Assembly (NCBI GenBank): GCA_036381595.1
Contig: DASVCN010000027.1
Coordinates: 62,001 to 126,000 of the forward strand
Direction of reading: 5' to 3'
DNA: 64,000 bases
DNA from: Trueperaceae bacterium
GTDB taxonomy: Bacteria; Deinococcota; Deinococci; Deinococcales; Trueperaceae
Below, piece after piece: positions 1 through 7,945 of the stretch. A model generated the notes under the pieces. The model worked only from the letters and a program-made list of their open reading frames with translations. It searched no databases and was not told the DNA's origin. Positions within the stretch are counted from its first letter, which is position 1; every line of letters begins with the position of its first letter. The translations under genes were made by a program, and so were the position numbers.

Positions 1-52
1 GAGCAGGAGTCCGAGCGCAGGAGCTTACCGGCTTCTCGACCGAGGTGGCGAG

Positions 53-532
53 ATGAACGACGACCTGAAGACCCTATACGGTTTGGTGCGGCGCACTCGA
101 GCTGGCGTCCTCGACTGGCTCGATTCGCTTCCCTCCGGGGTCTTGACCCGGGAACGGTACGACTTCGCTTTCGGCAGCCTCGACGGGATCTACACCCATA
201 TCGCCGACTGCTACCTCCACTGGGTCGAGAACGTGGGCTTGGGCAGGGAGCGCCGCTGGCTCGAGGGAGGCAGCGTCCCTGCCCTCCGGTCGGCGTTCGC
301 GATCGTCGACGAGGTGGTGGTCGAGGCTCTCGCCTTGTTCACCGACCCCGACGAACCGATCCGGTGGACTTCACCGGAGGGTTACGAAGAGGTGCTGTCA
401 GGCCGTTGGTTGATCGCGCATCCGATCACTCACGAGTTCCACCACAAGGGGCAGTCTCTGGCCCTCGCCCGGGTACTCGGTTTCCCGCACCCGGGGCGAC
501 CGGACACCGACCTCGTTCCGCCGTTCCCGTAG
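53..532 (+). CDS. DinB/YfiT-superfamily protein
   Basis: A 159-residue protein of the DinB/YfiT four-helix-bundle superfamily, whose members bind a divalent metal and include thiol transferases; the reaction of this one is not known. His49, His127 and His131 are spaced like the superfamily's metal-binding triad, the last two inside an HPITHEFHHKG block. The ATG at 53 follows a GAGGTGG ribosome site at 42-48. The window edge lies only 52 bases upstream, so promoter and operon partners cannot be judged. No signal peptide or membrane segment is visible. Confidence 0.75.
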   Translation: MNDDLKTLYGLVRRTRAGVLDWLDSLPSGVLTRERYDFAFGSLDGIYTHIADCYLHWVENVGLGRERRWLEGGSVPALRSAFAIVDEVVVEALALFTDPDEPIRWTSPEGYEEVLSGRWLIAHPITHEFHHKGQSLALARVLGFPHPGRPDTDLVPPFP

Positions 533-656
533 CCTCCGATCGCCTGACCAGGACTACGACGCGAGGGAGATTTCCGATGCTGCCCGCGGCGATGGTCGTA
601 TGATCCGAGCCGCATCACCTTCGCCCCCGAGGGGGCGAGGTTCCTCGGAGGCCCGA

Positions 657-992
657 GTGGTCGCCATCTCGTTGCTGGTCGTCTCGAACATCTTCATGAC
701 CCTCGCCTGGTACGGCCACCTTCGGTTCATGCCGGAAGGACGCTTCCCGCTATTGGCTGTCATCGTCCTGAGCTGGGGGATCGCTTTCTTCGAGTACTGC
801 TTCCAGGTGCCGGCGAACCGGATCGGCTATCGAGCCTTCAGCGCCACTCAGCTGAAGATCTTCCAGGAGGTCATTTCGATCTCGGTATTCATCGCGTTCG
901 CGCTGTTCGTGCTGGGCGAACGTCCCCGCTGGAATCACGGACTCGCGTTCCTGCTGATAGCCGCCGCGGCGTTCCTGGCAGTGAGGCGTTAA
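657..992 (+). CDS. DUF486 / DMT-type small membrane protein
   Basis: A small integral membrane protein of the DUF486 family, related to drug/metabolite transporters; substrate unknown. About four hydrophobic segments span its length, with family-like stretches NIFMTLAWYGHL near the start and FFEYCFQVPANRIGY in the middle. I place the start at GTG 657, with GGAGG at 647-651 and a five-base spacer, giving 111 residues, the usual family length. The frame is open back to an ATG at 600, but that would add 19 Pro/Arg-rich residues untypical of the family. It lies 124 bases after the DinB-like gene. Confidence 0.75.
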   Translation: MVAISLLVVSNIFMTLAWYGHLRFMPEGRFPLLAVIVLSWGIAFFEYCFQVPANRIGYRAFSATQLKIFQEVISISVFIAFALFVLGERPRWNHGLAFLLIAAAAFLAVRR

Positions 993-1076
993 GGGCTTAA
1001 CTTCCGCCGTGCCGTCGGTCGTCGCCTCGCAAGTGGAAGTCGAGTCGCGGCACCAAGGGGCGGTACGCCGCACAGG

Positions 1077-1112
1077 AAAAAGCGAGCGCACTCTCCGAGT
1101 GGAGAGTGCGCT
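1077..1112 (-). terminator. Rho-independent terminator of tRNA-Leu
   Basis: Arms 1086-1096 and 1101-1111 are perfectly complementary (11 bp, extended by an A-T pair to 1085/1112) around a four-base loop. On the minus strand the hairpin begins 5 bases after the tRNA 3' end and is followed by five T (1081-1077). Confidence 0.85.
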
Positions 1113-1116
1113 TCTC

Positions 1117-1203
1117 TGGTGCCGAAGGTGGGACTTGAACCCACACAGCCTCGCGGCCACACGACCCTGAATCGTGCGCGTCTACCAATTCCGCCACTTC
1201 GGC
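1117..1203 (-). tRNA. tRNA-Leu (anticodon CAG)
   Basis: An 87-base tRNA whose 3' CCA is encoded (1119-1117). The acceptor strand begins GCCGAAG and pairs with CTTCGGC; the D arm carries GGTAGACGC; the anticodon stem CACGA/TCGTG encloses loop TTCAGGG, anticodon CAG, reading CTG leucine codons. A long variable arm, expected of class II tRNA-Leu, precedes a GGTTCAAGTCC T-arm. It stands alone, with its own terminator immediately downstream. Confidence 0.95.
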
Positions 1204-1279
1204 AAGGGCGGGGCGCCACCGACTTTGAGGTCGGTTCGATGCCGCCGGTCGCCGGCCATCGGGCCGCGACCGAGTAAGA

Positions 1280-1309
1280 ACTCTACCACCTGTTTCGACA
1301 GCGGTGCAA
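1280..1309 (-). promoter_or_regulatory. Candidate promoter of tRNA-Leu
   Basis: On the minus strand TTGCAC (1309-1304) and TAGAGT (1285-1280) are 18 bases apart, about 77 bases upstream of the mature tRNA 5' end. The spacing is acceptable for a housekeeping sigma factor; the call is from sequence alone. Confidence 0.4.
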
Positions 1310-1356
1310 GCAGTTATCGACCGCTCGTGCGGGCTCCCGGCAGCGCCGGCGGACCG

Positions 1357-1827
1357 TCAGCGGCGGCGCTCACCGAGGAGGTCGATCAGCTCCGCCTGGG
1401 CGTTCCGGCCGTCGACCCGTAGCCTGGCCAGGGTAACCGGGAGGCGGAAGCGCCTTGGCCCGGCACTTCCCGGGTTCATGTAGAGGGTCCCGTTCCGCTC
1501 CAGCACCACCGGACGATGGCTGTGCCCCTGGACAACGACTCCGAAGCCGCCAAGCTCCTCTTCGGCCACCGCCAGGTGACCATGGTGGAGGTAGAGGACG
1601 AGAGATCCGAGGGGGATCTCGAGCTTGCTCGGCAAAGCTTCTGCCCATTCGCCTCTGTCGACGTTCCCCCGCACCGTTTCGACCGGCGCCAGCGCGGCCA
1701 GCCGCTCGAGGATATCGGGCGAGCCGACGTCGCCGGCGTGGAGGATCAACTCGCAGCCCGCCAGCGCCTCGAGGGCCTCGGGGCGAAGGAGTCCGTGGGT
1801 ATCGGAGATGATGCCGACCTCGAGCAT
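1357..1827 (-). CDS. YfcE/MJ0936-type metallophosphodiesterase
   Basis: A 156-residue cytoplasmic calcineurin-like phosphoesterase of the YfcE family, which uses two metal ions to cleave phosphodiesters; the physiological substrate is not known. The full ligand set is visible: Asp9 and His11 (SDTHG), Asp33 (HAGD), Asn55 (GNVD), His82 and His84 (HHGH), and His102/His104 (GHSHRP). The gene is divergent from the hydroxybutyrate dehydrogenase. The ATG at 1827 has a TATCCT box seven bases upstream and no convincing ribosome site, suggesting a leaderless message. Confidence 0.85.
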   Translation of the reverse strand: MLEVGIISDTHGLLRPEALEALAGCELILHAGDVGSPDILERLAALAPVETVRGNVDRGEWAEALPSKLEIPLGSLVLYLHHGHLAVAEEELGGFGVVVQGHSHRPVVLERNGTLYMNPGSAGPRRFRLPVTLARLRVDGRNAQAELIDLLGERRR

Positions 1828-1834
1828 TTCTTTC

Positions 1835-1840
1835 AGGATA
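1835..1840 (-). promoter_or_regulatory. -10 box, leaderless start of the phosphodiesterase
   Basis: TATCCT on the minus strand, 7 bases before the ATG at 1827; transcription would begin at or next to the start codon. No clear -35. Confidence 0.4.
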
Positions 1841-1852
1841 GGACACGGAAGT

Positions 1853-1858
1853 TATAGT
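1853..1858 (+). promoter_or_regulatory. -10 box of the hydroxybutyrate dehydrogenase gene
   Basis: TATAGT on the plus strand, 27 bases before the ATG at 1886, leaving a short leader that contains the GGAGG ribosome site at 1877-1881. The -35 region is weak. Confidence 0.4.
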
Positions 1859-1885
1859 GCCACCAACATCGTGTTTGGAGGCGAG

Positions 1886-2689
1886 ATGGGTGTCGTCACG
1901 GAGCCGCAAGCCGAACCGTCTCCCGCAGCCGGAAGCGGCCGGGTGGCGCTGGTCACGGGAGGTGCCAGTGGCATAGGCCGTGCCTGTGCCCGGGCGCTCG
2001 CCGCCGCCGGCTACCGGGTCTCGGTCGTCGATCTGGACGAACGCGAGGGGAGCCTCCTGGCACGGGACCTGGGCGGTCACTTCGTGCCGGCGGACCTCAC
2101 CCGACCGGAGGAGTGCCGCAAGGCGGTCGACTCGACGGTCGAGCGTTTCGGCGCGCTCGACGTGCTGGTCAACAACGCCGGCTTCCAACACATCGACCCG
2201 CTGCCGGACTTCCCGGTGGAGACCTGGGAGCGCATGATCGCGCTGATGCTCACCGCCCCCTTCCTGCTCACCAAGTACGCCTGGGAGTACCTGGGGCGTA
2301 GCGGGCACGGCCGCATCATCAACATCGGCAGCGCCCACAGCCTCACGGCCAGTCCGTTCAAGGCCGCCTACGTCACCGCGAAGCACGGCCTACTGGGCCT
2401 CATGAAGGTGGCGAGCCTAGAGGGTGGTGAGCTGGGCATAACCTGCAACACGGTCTGCCCTGCCTACGTCAGAACGCCGCTGGTAGAACGACAACTGGCC
2501 GACCAGGCGCGAACCAGAGGGATATCGATCGAGGAGGTCGAGAGCAGAGTATTCCTCGAGAACGTCGCGGTGAAGCGGCTTCTCGAGCCGGTCGATGTCG
2601 CTCGCTACGTGCTCTTCCTCGCTTCGAAGGATTCGTGGGGCATAACGGGGAGCGTGCAGGCGATCGACCTCGGCTGGACCGCCCGCTGA
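1886..2689 (+). CDS. bdhA: 3-hydroxybutyrate dehydrogenase-like SDR
   Basis: A 267-residue classical short-chain dehydrogenase, most like D-3-hydroxybutyrate dehydrogenase (NAD-dependent, 3-hydroxybutyrate to acetoacetate in ketone-body and PHB turnover). The cofactor loop TGGASGIG is at 24-31, NNAG at 96-99, and the catalytic set is Ser149, Tyr162 and Lys166. The stretches [15 protein letters not shown] and [15 protein letters not shown] resemble known BdhA proteins closely. I chose ATG 1886 because GGAGG sits at 1877-1881; the frame is open much further upstream but that part overlaps the divergent phosphodiesterase. No polyhydroxybutyrate genes are adjacent, so substrate is by family resemblance. 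Confidence 0.8.
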   Translation: MGVVTEPQAEPSPAAGSGRVALVTGGASGIGRACARALAAAGYRVSVVDLDEREGSLLARDLGGHFVPADLTRPEECRKAVDSTVERFGALDVLVNNAGFQHIDPLPDFPVETWERMIALMLTAPFLLTKYAWEYLGRSGHGRIINIGSAHSLTASPFKAAYVTAKHGLLGLMKVASLEGGELGITCNTVCPAYVRTPLVERQLADQARTRGISIEEVESRVFLENVAVKRLLEPVDVARYVLFLASKDSWGITGSVQAIDLGWTAR

Positions 2690-2691
2690 AG

Positions 2692-2727
2692 TTCGCCCGC
2701 CGACCGGCTTGCGGCGCGGCGGGCGAA
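2692..2727. terminator. Hairpin between convergent genes
   Basis: TTCGCCCGCC (2692-2701) is the exact complement of 2718-2727 around a 16-base loop, in the 57-base gap between the 3' ends of the dehydrogenase and the M29 peptidase genes. There is no T-run on either side, so it may act with Rho or only protect 3' ends. Confidence 0.4.
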
Positions 2728-2746
2728 AGTCGGTCGGCTCGCGGCC

Positions 2747-3835
2747 TCAGATCACGAACTGACCGTTCTCCTGGAACAGCTCGCCGTCGAGGTAGATCGC
2801 TCCGCCCTGGCGTAGGTCGCAGACCATGTCCCAGTGGATGGCGCTCTTGTTGAGCCCGCCCGTATCGGTATAGGAGCTGCCCAACGCCAGGTGGACCGTG
2901 CCGCCGATCTTCTCGTCGAAAAGGATCTGCTTCGTGGGGTGCTGGATGCGGTAGTTGGTGCCGATACCCAGTTCGCCCAGGTAGCGGGCGCCGTCGTCGC
3001 TGGCGAGCTGCGACTGCAGCAGGTCGTCACCGCGCTCCGCCTTCGCCTCGACGACCTTGCCCTCTTCGAAGCGCAGGCGGATGTTCTCCACCTCGACCCC
3101 GTTGACGGAGGAGGGCACCTTGTAGGTGATGACGCCGTTGGCGCTCGATTCGACAGGGCCGGTGAAGATCTCGCCGCACGGCATGTTGTGGCGGCCGGCC
3201 GAGTTGACCCAGGTGCGGCCGCCGGTGGTGAGGGTGAGGTCGGTGTCCTCCGCTTCGATCCGCACCTCCTTGGCTTGCGCCAGGCGATCCACCAGCTTCT
3301 TCTGGTAGTTCTCCTGCTCCTGCCAGCGGGCCACCGGGTCCTCGTCGAACAGGAACATCGAGTCGTACAGGAACTTCTCGTACTCGTCCTTGCTCATGCC
3401 GGCGTCCTGCGCGAGCGCGTCGGTGGGGTACATAGTCCCCACCCATTTGGTGTGGTCGAGACGGTGGTCCTGAACCGGCCGCAGCCGCTTGAGCCGGCGC
3501 GAGTAGCGACTCTTGTCGACGTTCTGCAGGGACCGGGTATTGAGCGGCGCACGCACCCTGATCCACGACTGGATCTGGCGGATCTCGTTCAACTCGACGT
3601 CCGGTTCGGTATCGAAATATGAATCGGGAGCGAAAGTGAGCACGTCGTGCTCGAACTCCGGGTACTCCATCCGCAACACAGGCTTGGCGCCCGCCTCGAA
3701 CACCTCGCGGACCAGCGCCCGGGCCAGGTCGGTGGCGGGCGAGTGGATGTTGAGCGAAACGTTCTCGCCGGGTTTCACGTCACACGAGTAGCGGACCAGC
3801 AAACGCGCGAACTTCTCGTCCATCGGGTTGACCAT
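2747..3835 (-). CDS. M29-family metalloaminopeptidase
   Basis: A 362-residue cytoplasmic aminopeptidase of MEROPS family M29 (aminopeptidase T/AmpS type), which releases N-terminal residues from peptides using a two-metal centre. Candidate ligands are Glu222 (GEIFTGP), Glu288 (LGELGIGTN), His315 (TVHLALG), and His334 and Asp336 (IHWDMVCD), the last being the family hallmark near the C-terminus. Length is slightly under the usual 400 or so. The ATG at 3835 has TACTCT seven bases upstream and no clear ribosome site, so it may be leaderless. It diverges from rluB across 74 bases. Confidence 0.85.
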   Translation of the reverse strand: MVNPMDEKFARLLVRYSCDVKPGENVSLNIHSPATDLARALVREVFEAGAKPVLRMEYPEFEHDVLTFAPDSYFDTEPDVELNEIRQIQSWIRVRAPLNTRSLQNVDKSRYSRRLKRLRPVQDHRLDHTKWVGTMYPTDALAQDAGMSKDEYEKFLYDSMFLFDEDPVARWQEQENYQKKLVDRLAQAKEVRIEAEDTDLTLTTGGRTWVNSAGRHNMPCGEIFTGPVESSANGVITYKVPSSVNGVEVENIRLRFEEGKVVEAKAERGDDLLQSQLASDDGARYLGELGIGTNYRIQHPTKQILFDEKIGGTVHLALGSSYTDTGGLNKSAIHWDMVCDLRQGGAIYLDGELFQENGQFVI

Positions 3836-3842
3836 GAGGGAA

Positions 3843-3848
3843 AGAGTA
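3843..3848 (-). promoter_or_regulatory. -10 box, leaderless start of the M29 peptidase
   Basis: TACTCT on the minus strand, 7 bases before the ATG at 3835. Confidence 0.35.
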
Positions 3849-3887
3849 ACAAGGCGCGCGGCAGCGGGTGGTCGCGAGCAGCGGAGT

Positions 3888-3917
3888 TAGACTCCGACGA
3901 TGGGAGCGCATGGCTGA
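3888..3917 (+). promoter_or_regulatory. rluB promoter with overlapping leaderless mini-ORF
   Basis: TAGACT (3888-3893) is followed six bases later by ATG 3900, which opens a five-codon ORF (MGAHG) ending at TGA 3915-3917. The rluB ATG at 3910 lies inside this mini-ORF in another frame. A ribosome starting on the leaderless ATG would stop within eight bases of the rluB start, so the mini-ORF could feed or gate rluB translation. The same layout occurs before scpA. Confidence 0.4.
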
Positions 3918-4623
3918 CGAGGGGGAGAGGTTGCAGAAGGTGCTGGCCCGGCTGGGGGTCGCCAGCCGGCGCGGCGTCGAGGATCTCATCCGCCAGGGCA
4001 GGGTCGTGGTGGATGGCGAGCCCGCGCAGCTGGGCATGCGGCTTAGCGGCGCCGAGGAGGTCCGTGTCGACGGACGACTGGTGACCGGTGAAGCGAGGCG
4101 CGTGACCTACATGCTCAACAAGCCGCGGGGCATCCTCTCGACCGCTAGTGACGAGCGGGGACGCCGCACCGTCATCGACCTCCTGCCGCCCACGCCGGGC
4201 CTCCATCCGGTCGGTCGCCTCGACAAGGAGTCGGAGGGGCTGCTGCTCCTCACCACCGACGGTGAGCTGACCCTCCGACTAACCCACCCCAGGTACGGGC
4301 ACCGCAAGACCTACCGCGTCTGGTGCCGCCAGGGAACGGTACCCACAGGCGCGCTCGAGCTGCTCCGGCGCGGCGTCGAACTGGAAGACGGCAGGGCCCG
4401 GGCGCTGGAGGCTGTTCCGCTGCCGGATGGCTGTCTGCTGGTTCTGGGCGAGGGGCGCAAGAGACAGGTGCGCCGGATGCTCGCCGCGGTAGGCTTCGAG
4501 GTCAGCCGCCTCCAACGCACCCGGGTCGGTGAACTCGAACTCGGGAACCTCGAGCCAGGAAGCTATCGGCTGTTGAGCGAGGAGGAGATCCGTGCCGCCC
4601 TCGCCAGCGGGGACCGGCAGTAG
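3910..4623 (+). CDS. rluB: RluB/RsuA-family rRNA pseudouridine synthase
   Basis: A 237-residue pseudouridine synthase; RluB converts one uridine of 23S rRNA to pseudouridine. An S4 RNA-binding domain fills residues 6-53 (LQKVLARLGVASRRGVEDLI), and the catalytic domain carries the GRLD motif at 102-105 with the nucleophile Asp105 followed by SEGLLLLTTDG. The ATG at 3910 begins the conserved S4 domain; GGGAG at 3902-3906 is only three bases away, so initiation may depend on the overlapping mini-ORF. RsuA or RluE-type specificity is possible; the long S4 plus catalytic layout favours RluB. Confidence 0.85.
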   Translation: MADEGERLQKVLARLGVASRRGVEDLIRQGRVVVDGEPAQLGMRLSGAEEVRVDGRLVTGEARRVTYMLNKPRGILSTASDERGRRTVIDLLPPTPGLHPVGRLDKESEGLLLLTTDGELTLRLTHPRYGHRKTYRVWCRQGTVPTGALELLRRGVELEDGRARALEAVPLPDGCLLVLGEGRKRQVRRMLAAVGFEVSRLQRTRVGELELGNLEPGSYRLLSEEEIRAALASGDRQ

Positions 4624-4678
4624 GAGTGGGACGAGCGGGCCAAAGCTGCGCCGGAAAAGGGGCGGCCGTTCGAGCCGG

Positions 4679-4684
4679 TATACT
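4679..4684 (+). promoter_or_regulatory. -10 box of the hpt operon
   Basis: TATACT, 56 bases before the hpt ATG, in the 117-base gap after rluB. No clear -35. Confidence 0.35.
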
Positions 4685-4740
4685 CGGGCCCAGGGTCGGG
4701 GCGGAAATTGCGACCGGTACCGGTGACTGAACGAGGCGAG

Positions 4741-5298
4741 ATGACAGAGACGATATTCCGGCGCGGAAGCGGTTCCGTGCAGCTGGACCGTGACCAGATC
4801 CAGCGCCGGGTGCAGGAACTCGGCGAACAGATCCGCAACGATTACAAGGGCCTGCCGCTTCACCTCGTGTGCGTGCTCAACGGTGCCTTCGTATTCATGG
4901 CCGACCTGGTGAGGGCGATAGATCTGCCGCTCACCGTAGACTTCCTGTCGGTCTCGAGCTACGGGTCCCGTACCGAGTCGAGCGGCGAGGTCAGGCTCGT
5001 GAAGGACCTCGACCTGAGCCTCAAGGGGCGCCACGTGTTGCTGGTCGAGGACATCGTCGACACGGGCCTCACCATGCAGTACCTCAAGGGCTACCTCGAG
5101 GGCAGAGGACCCCTCTCGGTCAAGGTGGCCAGCCTCCTCTCCAAACCCTCCCGCCGCGTGGTGGAGGTCGACATCGACTACCTGGGCTTCGAGATAGAGG
5201 ATGCCTTCGTCTACGGCTACGGCCTGGACGTAGCCCACCGCTACCGGAACGTGCCGTTCGTGACCAGCGACCCAGCGGCGATAGAGCAGGAGAGGTGA
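4741..5298 (+). CDS. hpt: Hypoxanthine phosphoribosyltransferase
   Basis: A 185-residue type I phosphoribosyltransferase of purine salvage: hypoxanthine or guanine plus PRPP gives IMP or GMP. The PRPP loop VLLVEDIVDTGLT is at 99-111 with the paired acidic residues; VLNGAF near 45-50 and YGLDVAHRYRN near the end are typical of Hpt. ATG 4741 follows a GAGGCGAG ribosome site. Its stop overlaps the GTG of the next gene, which begins a three-gene coupled run (hpt, LytM peptidase, amylase) of mixed function. The same pairing with cell-wall genes is not something I recognise, so the link is only co-transcription. Confidence 0.92.
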   Translation: MTETIFRRGSGSVQLDRDQIQRRVQELGEQIRNDYKGLPLHLVCVLNGAFVFMADLVRAIDLPLTVDFLSVSSYGSRTESSGEVRLVKDLDLSLKGRHVLLVEDIVDTGLTMQYLKGYLEGRGPLSVKVASLLSKPSRRVVEVDIDYLGFEIEDAFVYGYGLDVAHRYRNVPFVTSDPAAIEQER

Positions 5299-6425
5299 AG
5301 TTGACGCCCCTCCGCCTTGGCATGCTGGCCCTTACACTCCTGCTGGCGGTCGGACTCTCGAGCGCCCGTCGTGACGACCAACCGCCTGAGCTCTACCTGG
5401 AGATGCCCGGGAGGGTAGCTTCCGAGGAGCCGTTCGACCTGTTCCTGAGCGCGAACGAGCCCGTGACCTACCTCGTCGAATATGGCGACCTCGAACTGGA
5501 GCGGGTCTCGCAGGACCTGACCGTCTCGCTCCTGGCGCTGTCTGGCGAGCATGACGTAGAGGTCTCGGCTTCCGACGCAGCGGGCAACGAGGCGTCGGCG
5601 ACCCTTCGGGTGACCGGCGTGCCGCCGGTGGTGGCGACCCTGGAGGTGCCCGACGCGGCGATGGCCGGGGACCCGGTCACCATAACCGCTCGCTGGGAAG
5701 GGGAGGCGGCGGTAGAGGAGGCCGTCCTCCAGTTCGCCGCGGCCCCAGGAACGACGCTCGAGCGCTCGAACGCACTGATCCGGGTCGCCGCCATACCGCT
5801 CGGCAGCACCGCCGGGGAGTGGCCGGTCGAACTCACTCTCGTCGACGAGTTCGGCCGGGTGAGCACCTCCAGCGCCCAGCTGAGGATCGCTGCGAGCACC
5901 CAGCCGGTGCAGGAACTGAATATCTCCCCAACCACCCTCAGCGTGATAACGCCGGCCGGCAGGGAGCTCGAGCGCGAGGCGTTCGCCGCCGCCTACGCCC
6001 AGCCGTTACCGACCCCGCAGTGGAGCAGCCCCTTCCTCATGCCCATCGAGGGTCTCTCGACGAGCGGATTCGGGCTGCCCCGCCGCTACGCTCCGGGCGG
6101 TCCCGTGTCGTATCACGAGGGAGCGGACATCGGTGCTCCCGCCGGCACCCCAATCCACGCAACCAACGACGGTATCGTCCGGGTGGCGGACTTCTACCCG
6201 ATCAAGGGCGGCCTGACGCTCATCGACCACGGGGCCGGGGTGAGCAGCCTCTACTTCCATCAGAGCACCATCCTCGTCGAATCTGGCGACCGCGTCAGTC
6301 GCGGTCAGGTGATCGGCGAGGTGGGCACGACCGGCCTCTCCACCGGCCCCCACCTCCACTGGGAGATGCGGGTCGCCCGCACCCCCACCAACCCGCTGGC
6401 CTGGGTAGACAGGATCTGGCCCTGA
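5295..6425 (+). CDS. Secreted M23/LytM-type peptidase
   Basis: A 376-residue exported protein ending in an M23 (LytM) zinc peptidase domain, which usually cuts peptidoglycan cross-bridges or, if inactive, activates amidases. A signal peptide (MKLTPLRLGMLALTLLLAVG) is followed by about 220 residues of beta-rich, immunoglobulin-like sequence. In the last 105 residues the zinc ligands are intact: His274 and Asp278 (HEGAD), and His355 in HLHW, so it looks catalytically competent. GTG 5295 overlaps the hpt stop (GTGA); TTG 5301, eight bases after AGGAG 5288-5292, is an equally good start and would remove two residues. Confidence 0.85.
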   Translation: MKLTPLRLGMLALTLLLAVGLSSARRDDQPPELYLEMPGRVASEEPFDLFLSANEPVTYLVEYGDLELERVSQDLTVSLLALSGEHDVEVSASDAAGNEASATLRVTGVPPVVATLEVPDAAMAGDPVTITARWEGEAAVEEAVLQFAAAPGTTLERSNALIRVAAIPLGSTAGEWPVELTLVDEFGRVSTSSAQLRIAASTQPVQELNISPTTLSVITPAGRELEREAFAAAYAQPLPTPQWSSPFLMPIEGLSTSGFGLPRRYAPGGPVSYHEGADIGAPAGTPIHATNDGIVRVADFYPIKGGLTLIDHGAGVSSLYFHQSTILVESGDRVSRGQVIGEVGTTGLSTGPHLHWEMRVARTPTNPLAWVDRIWP

Positions 6426-7945
6426 GGCGTCTGCGGGCGGCGCTGCTCCTCCTGCTGCTGAGCGCCTCGATCGGGACCGCCGCGGCCCAGCCGCCGCCCG
6501 GCTCGGTCATCTACGAGATATTCGTACGCTCGTTCCAGGACAGCAACGGTGACGGCATCGGGGATCTCAGGGGAGTCGCCGAGAGACTCGACTACCTCGA
6601 TTGGCTGGGGGTGACCGACATCTGGCTCATGCCCATCGGTCCCAGCCCCAGCTACCACGGATACGACCCCACCGACTACACCTCGATCGCTCCGGAGTAC
6701 GGAACGATGGCGGACTTCGATGACCTGCTGGCTCAGGCCCGGGCGCGTGGGATCCGCGTGATTCTCGACCTCGTCGTCAACCACACCAGCGACCAGCACC
6801 CATGGTTCCAGGCGGCAGCGGCGGGCGCTGAGGAGTACCGCGACTACTACCTCTGGCGGGACGAGCCGCCGGACTGGAGAGGACTGGGGAGCGGTTCCCC
6901 CTGGCACCCTTCGGGCGGGAGCTACTACCTTGCGCTGTTCAGCGGCAACCAGCCGGATCTGAACCACCGCAATCCCCTCGTCGAACGGGAGCTGGAGGAG
7001 GCGGTGCGCTTCTGGCTCGAACGGGGGGTGGCGGGCTTCCGTGTCGACGCCATCCAACACATAGTCGAAGGCGAGGATGGCGCGATCAGCAACAGCGAGG
7101 CCAACTTCCGCTGGGTAGCGAAGTTCGTCGAGTTCATCGAGAGCGTCGCGCCTGGCGCCTACCTGCTGGGCGAGACATGGACGGCGACCCCTCTGATCGC
7201 TCGCTACCACCGCGACGCCGGCTTGCATCTCTCGACCAACTATCCCCTCTGGGAGGCGATCCTCTCGTCGGTGCAGAGTCGCAGCCCGGCCAATCTGGCT
7301 ACCGTTCTCGAGCAGGACCTTCGGCTCTATCCACCGGGAAGCGTCCGGGCCCCCTTCATCTCGAACCACGACCAGGTCCGCCCCGCCACCCTCTTCGGCT
7401 TCCTGCGCCCCGATCCCGAACGGTCGCGGCTGGCCGCTGCCCTGTTGTTGAGCGCGCCGGGGGTGCCGATCGTCTACTACGGCGAAGAGCTGGGCATGCC
7501 CAACGGCGAAGGCGACGACGATCGGATGAAGCGCACGCCGATGCGCTGGCGCGCGGGAGCGGGGGCTGGTTTCAGCGACTCCCGCCCCTGGATCCCTTTC
7601 AGCACCGAGGACCCCACCATCTCTGTGGATTCTCAGCGTGAGGACGAGGCCTCGCTGCTCAACTGGTACCGGCGCCTGATAGCCGTTCGCCAGGCCAGCC
7701 CGGCGCTCGCAGGCGGCACTCTCGAGGTGCTCGATCCCCCCGAACGGAGCATCCTCGTTCTGCGCCGCACCCATCCCGAGGAGACGGTGCTGGTCGTGGC
7801 GAACTTCGCCAACCGCGGCGCCGTGCTCGACCTCCGCTCTCTCGGAGCCGCGAGCGCGACGGATCTGCTGAGCGGCCAGCAGTTGGGGGAATCAGCCCTC
7901 CTGCCCGCCACCTCGGCCCTGCTGCTCCGGCTCCCCGAGCGGTGA
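6422..7945 (+). CDS. Secreted GH13 alpha-amylase-family enzyme (CTG start)
   Basis: A 507-residue glycoside hydrolase family 13 enzyme acting on alpha-glucosides. A signal peptide (RRLRAALLLLLLSASIGTAAAQ) is followed by the (beta/alpha)8 barrel: region I DLVVNHTS near 116-123, nucleophile Asp209 (GFRVDA), acid/base Glu251 (LGETW) and Asp317 (SNHDQ), then a beta C-terminal domain. It most resembles oligo-1,6-glucosidase or alpha-glucosidase. No ATG, GTG or TTG lies in frame near the signal peptide; the only fitting start is CTG 6422, which overlaps the upstream stop as CTGA. The 3' end overlaps the convergent GT9 gene by 54 bases. Confidence 0.85.
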   Translation: MRRLRAALLLLLLSASIGTAAAQPPPGSVIYEIFVRSFQDSNGDGIGDLRGVAERLDYLDWLGVTDIWLMPIGPSPSYHGYDPTDYTSIAPEYGTMADFDDLLAQARARGIRVILDLVVNHTSDQHPWFQAAAAGAEEYRDYYLWRDEPPDWRGLGSGSPWHPSGGSYYLALFSGNQPDLNHRNPLVERELEEAVRFWLERGVAGFRVDAIQHIVEGEDGAISNSEANFRWVAKFVEFIESVAPGAYLLGETWTATPLIARYHRDAGLHLSTNYPLWEAILSSVQSRSPANLATVLEQDLRLYPPGSVRAPFISNHDQVRPATLFGFLRPDPERSRLAAALLLSAPGVPIVYYGEELGMPNGEGDDDRMKRTPMRWRAGAGAGFSDSRPWIPFSTEDPTISVDSQREDEASLLNWYRRLIAVRQASPALAGGTLEVLDPPERSILVLRRTHPEETVLVVANFANRGAVLDLRSLGAASATDLLSGQQLGESALLPATSALLLRLPER

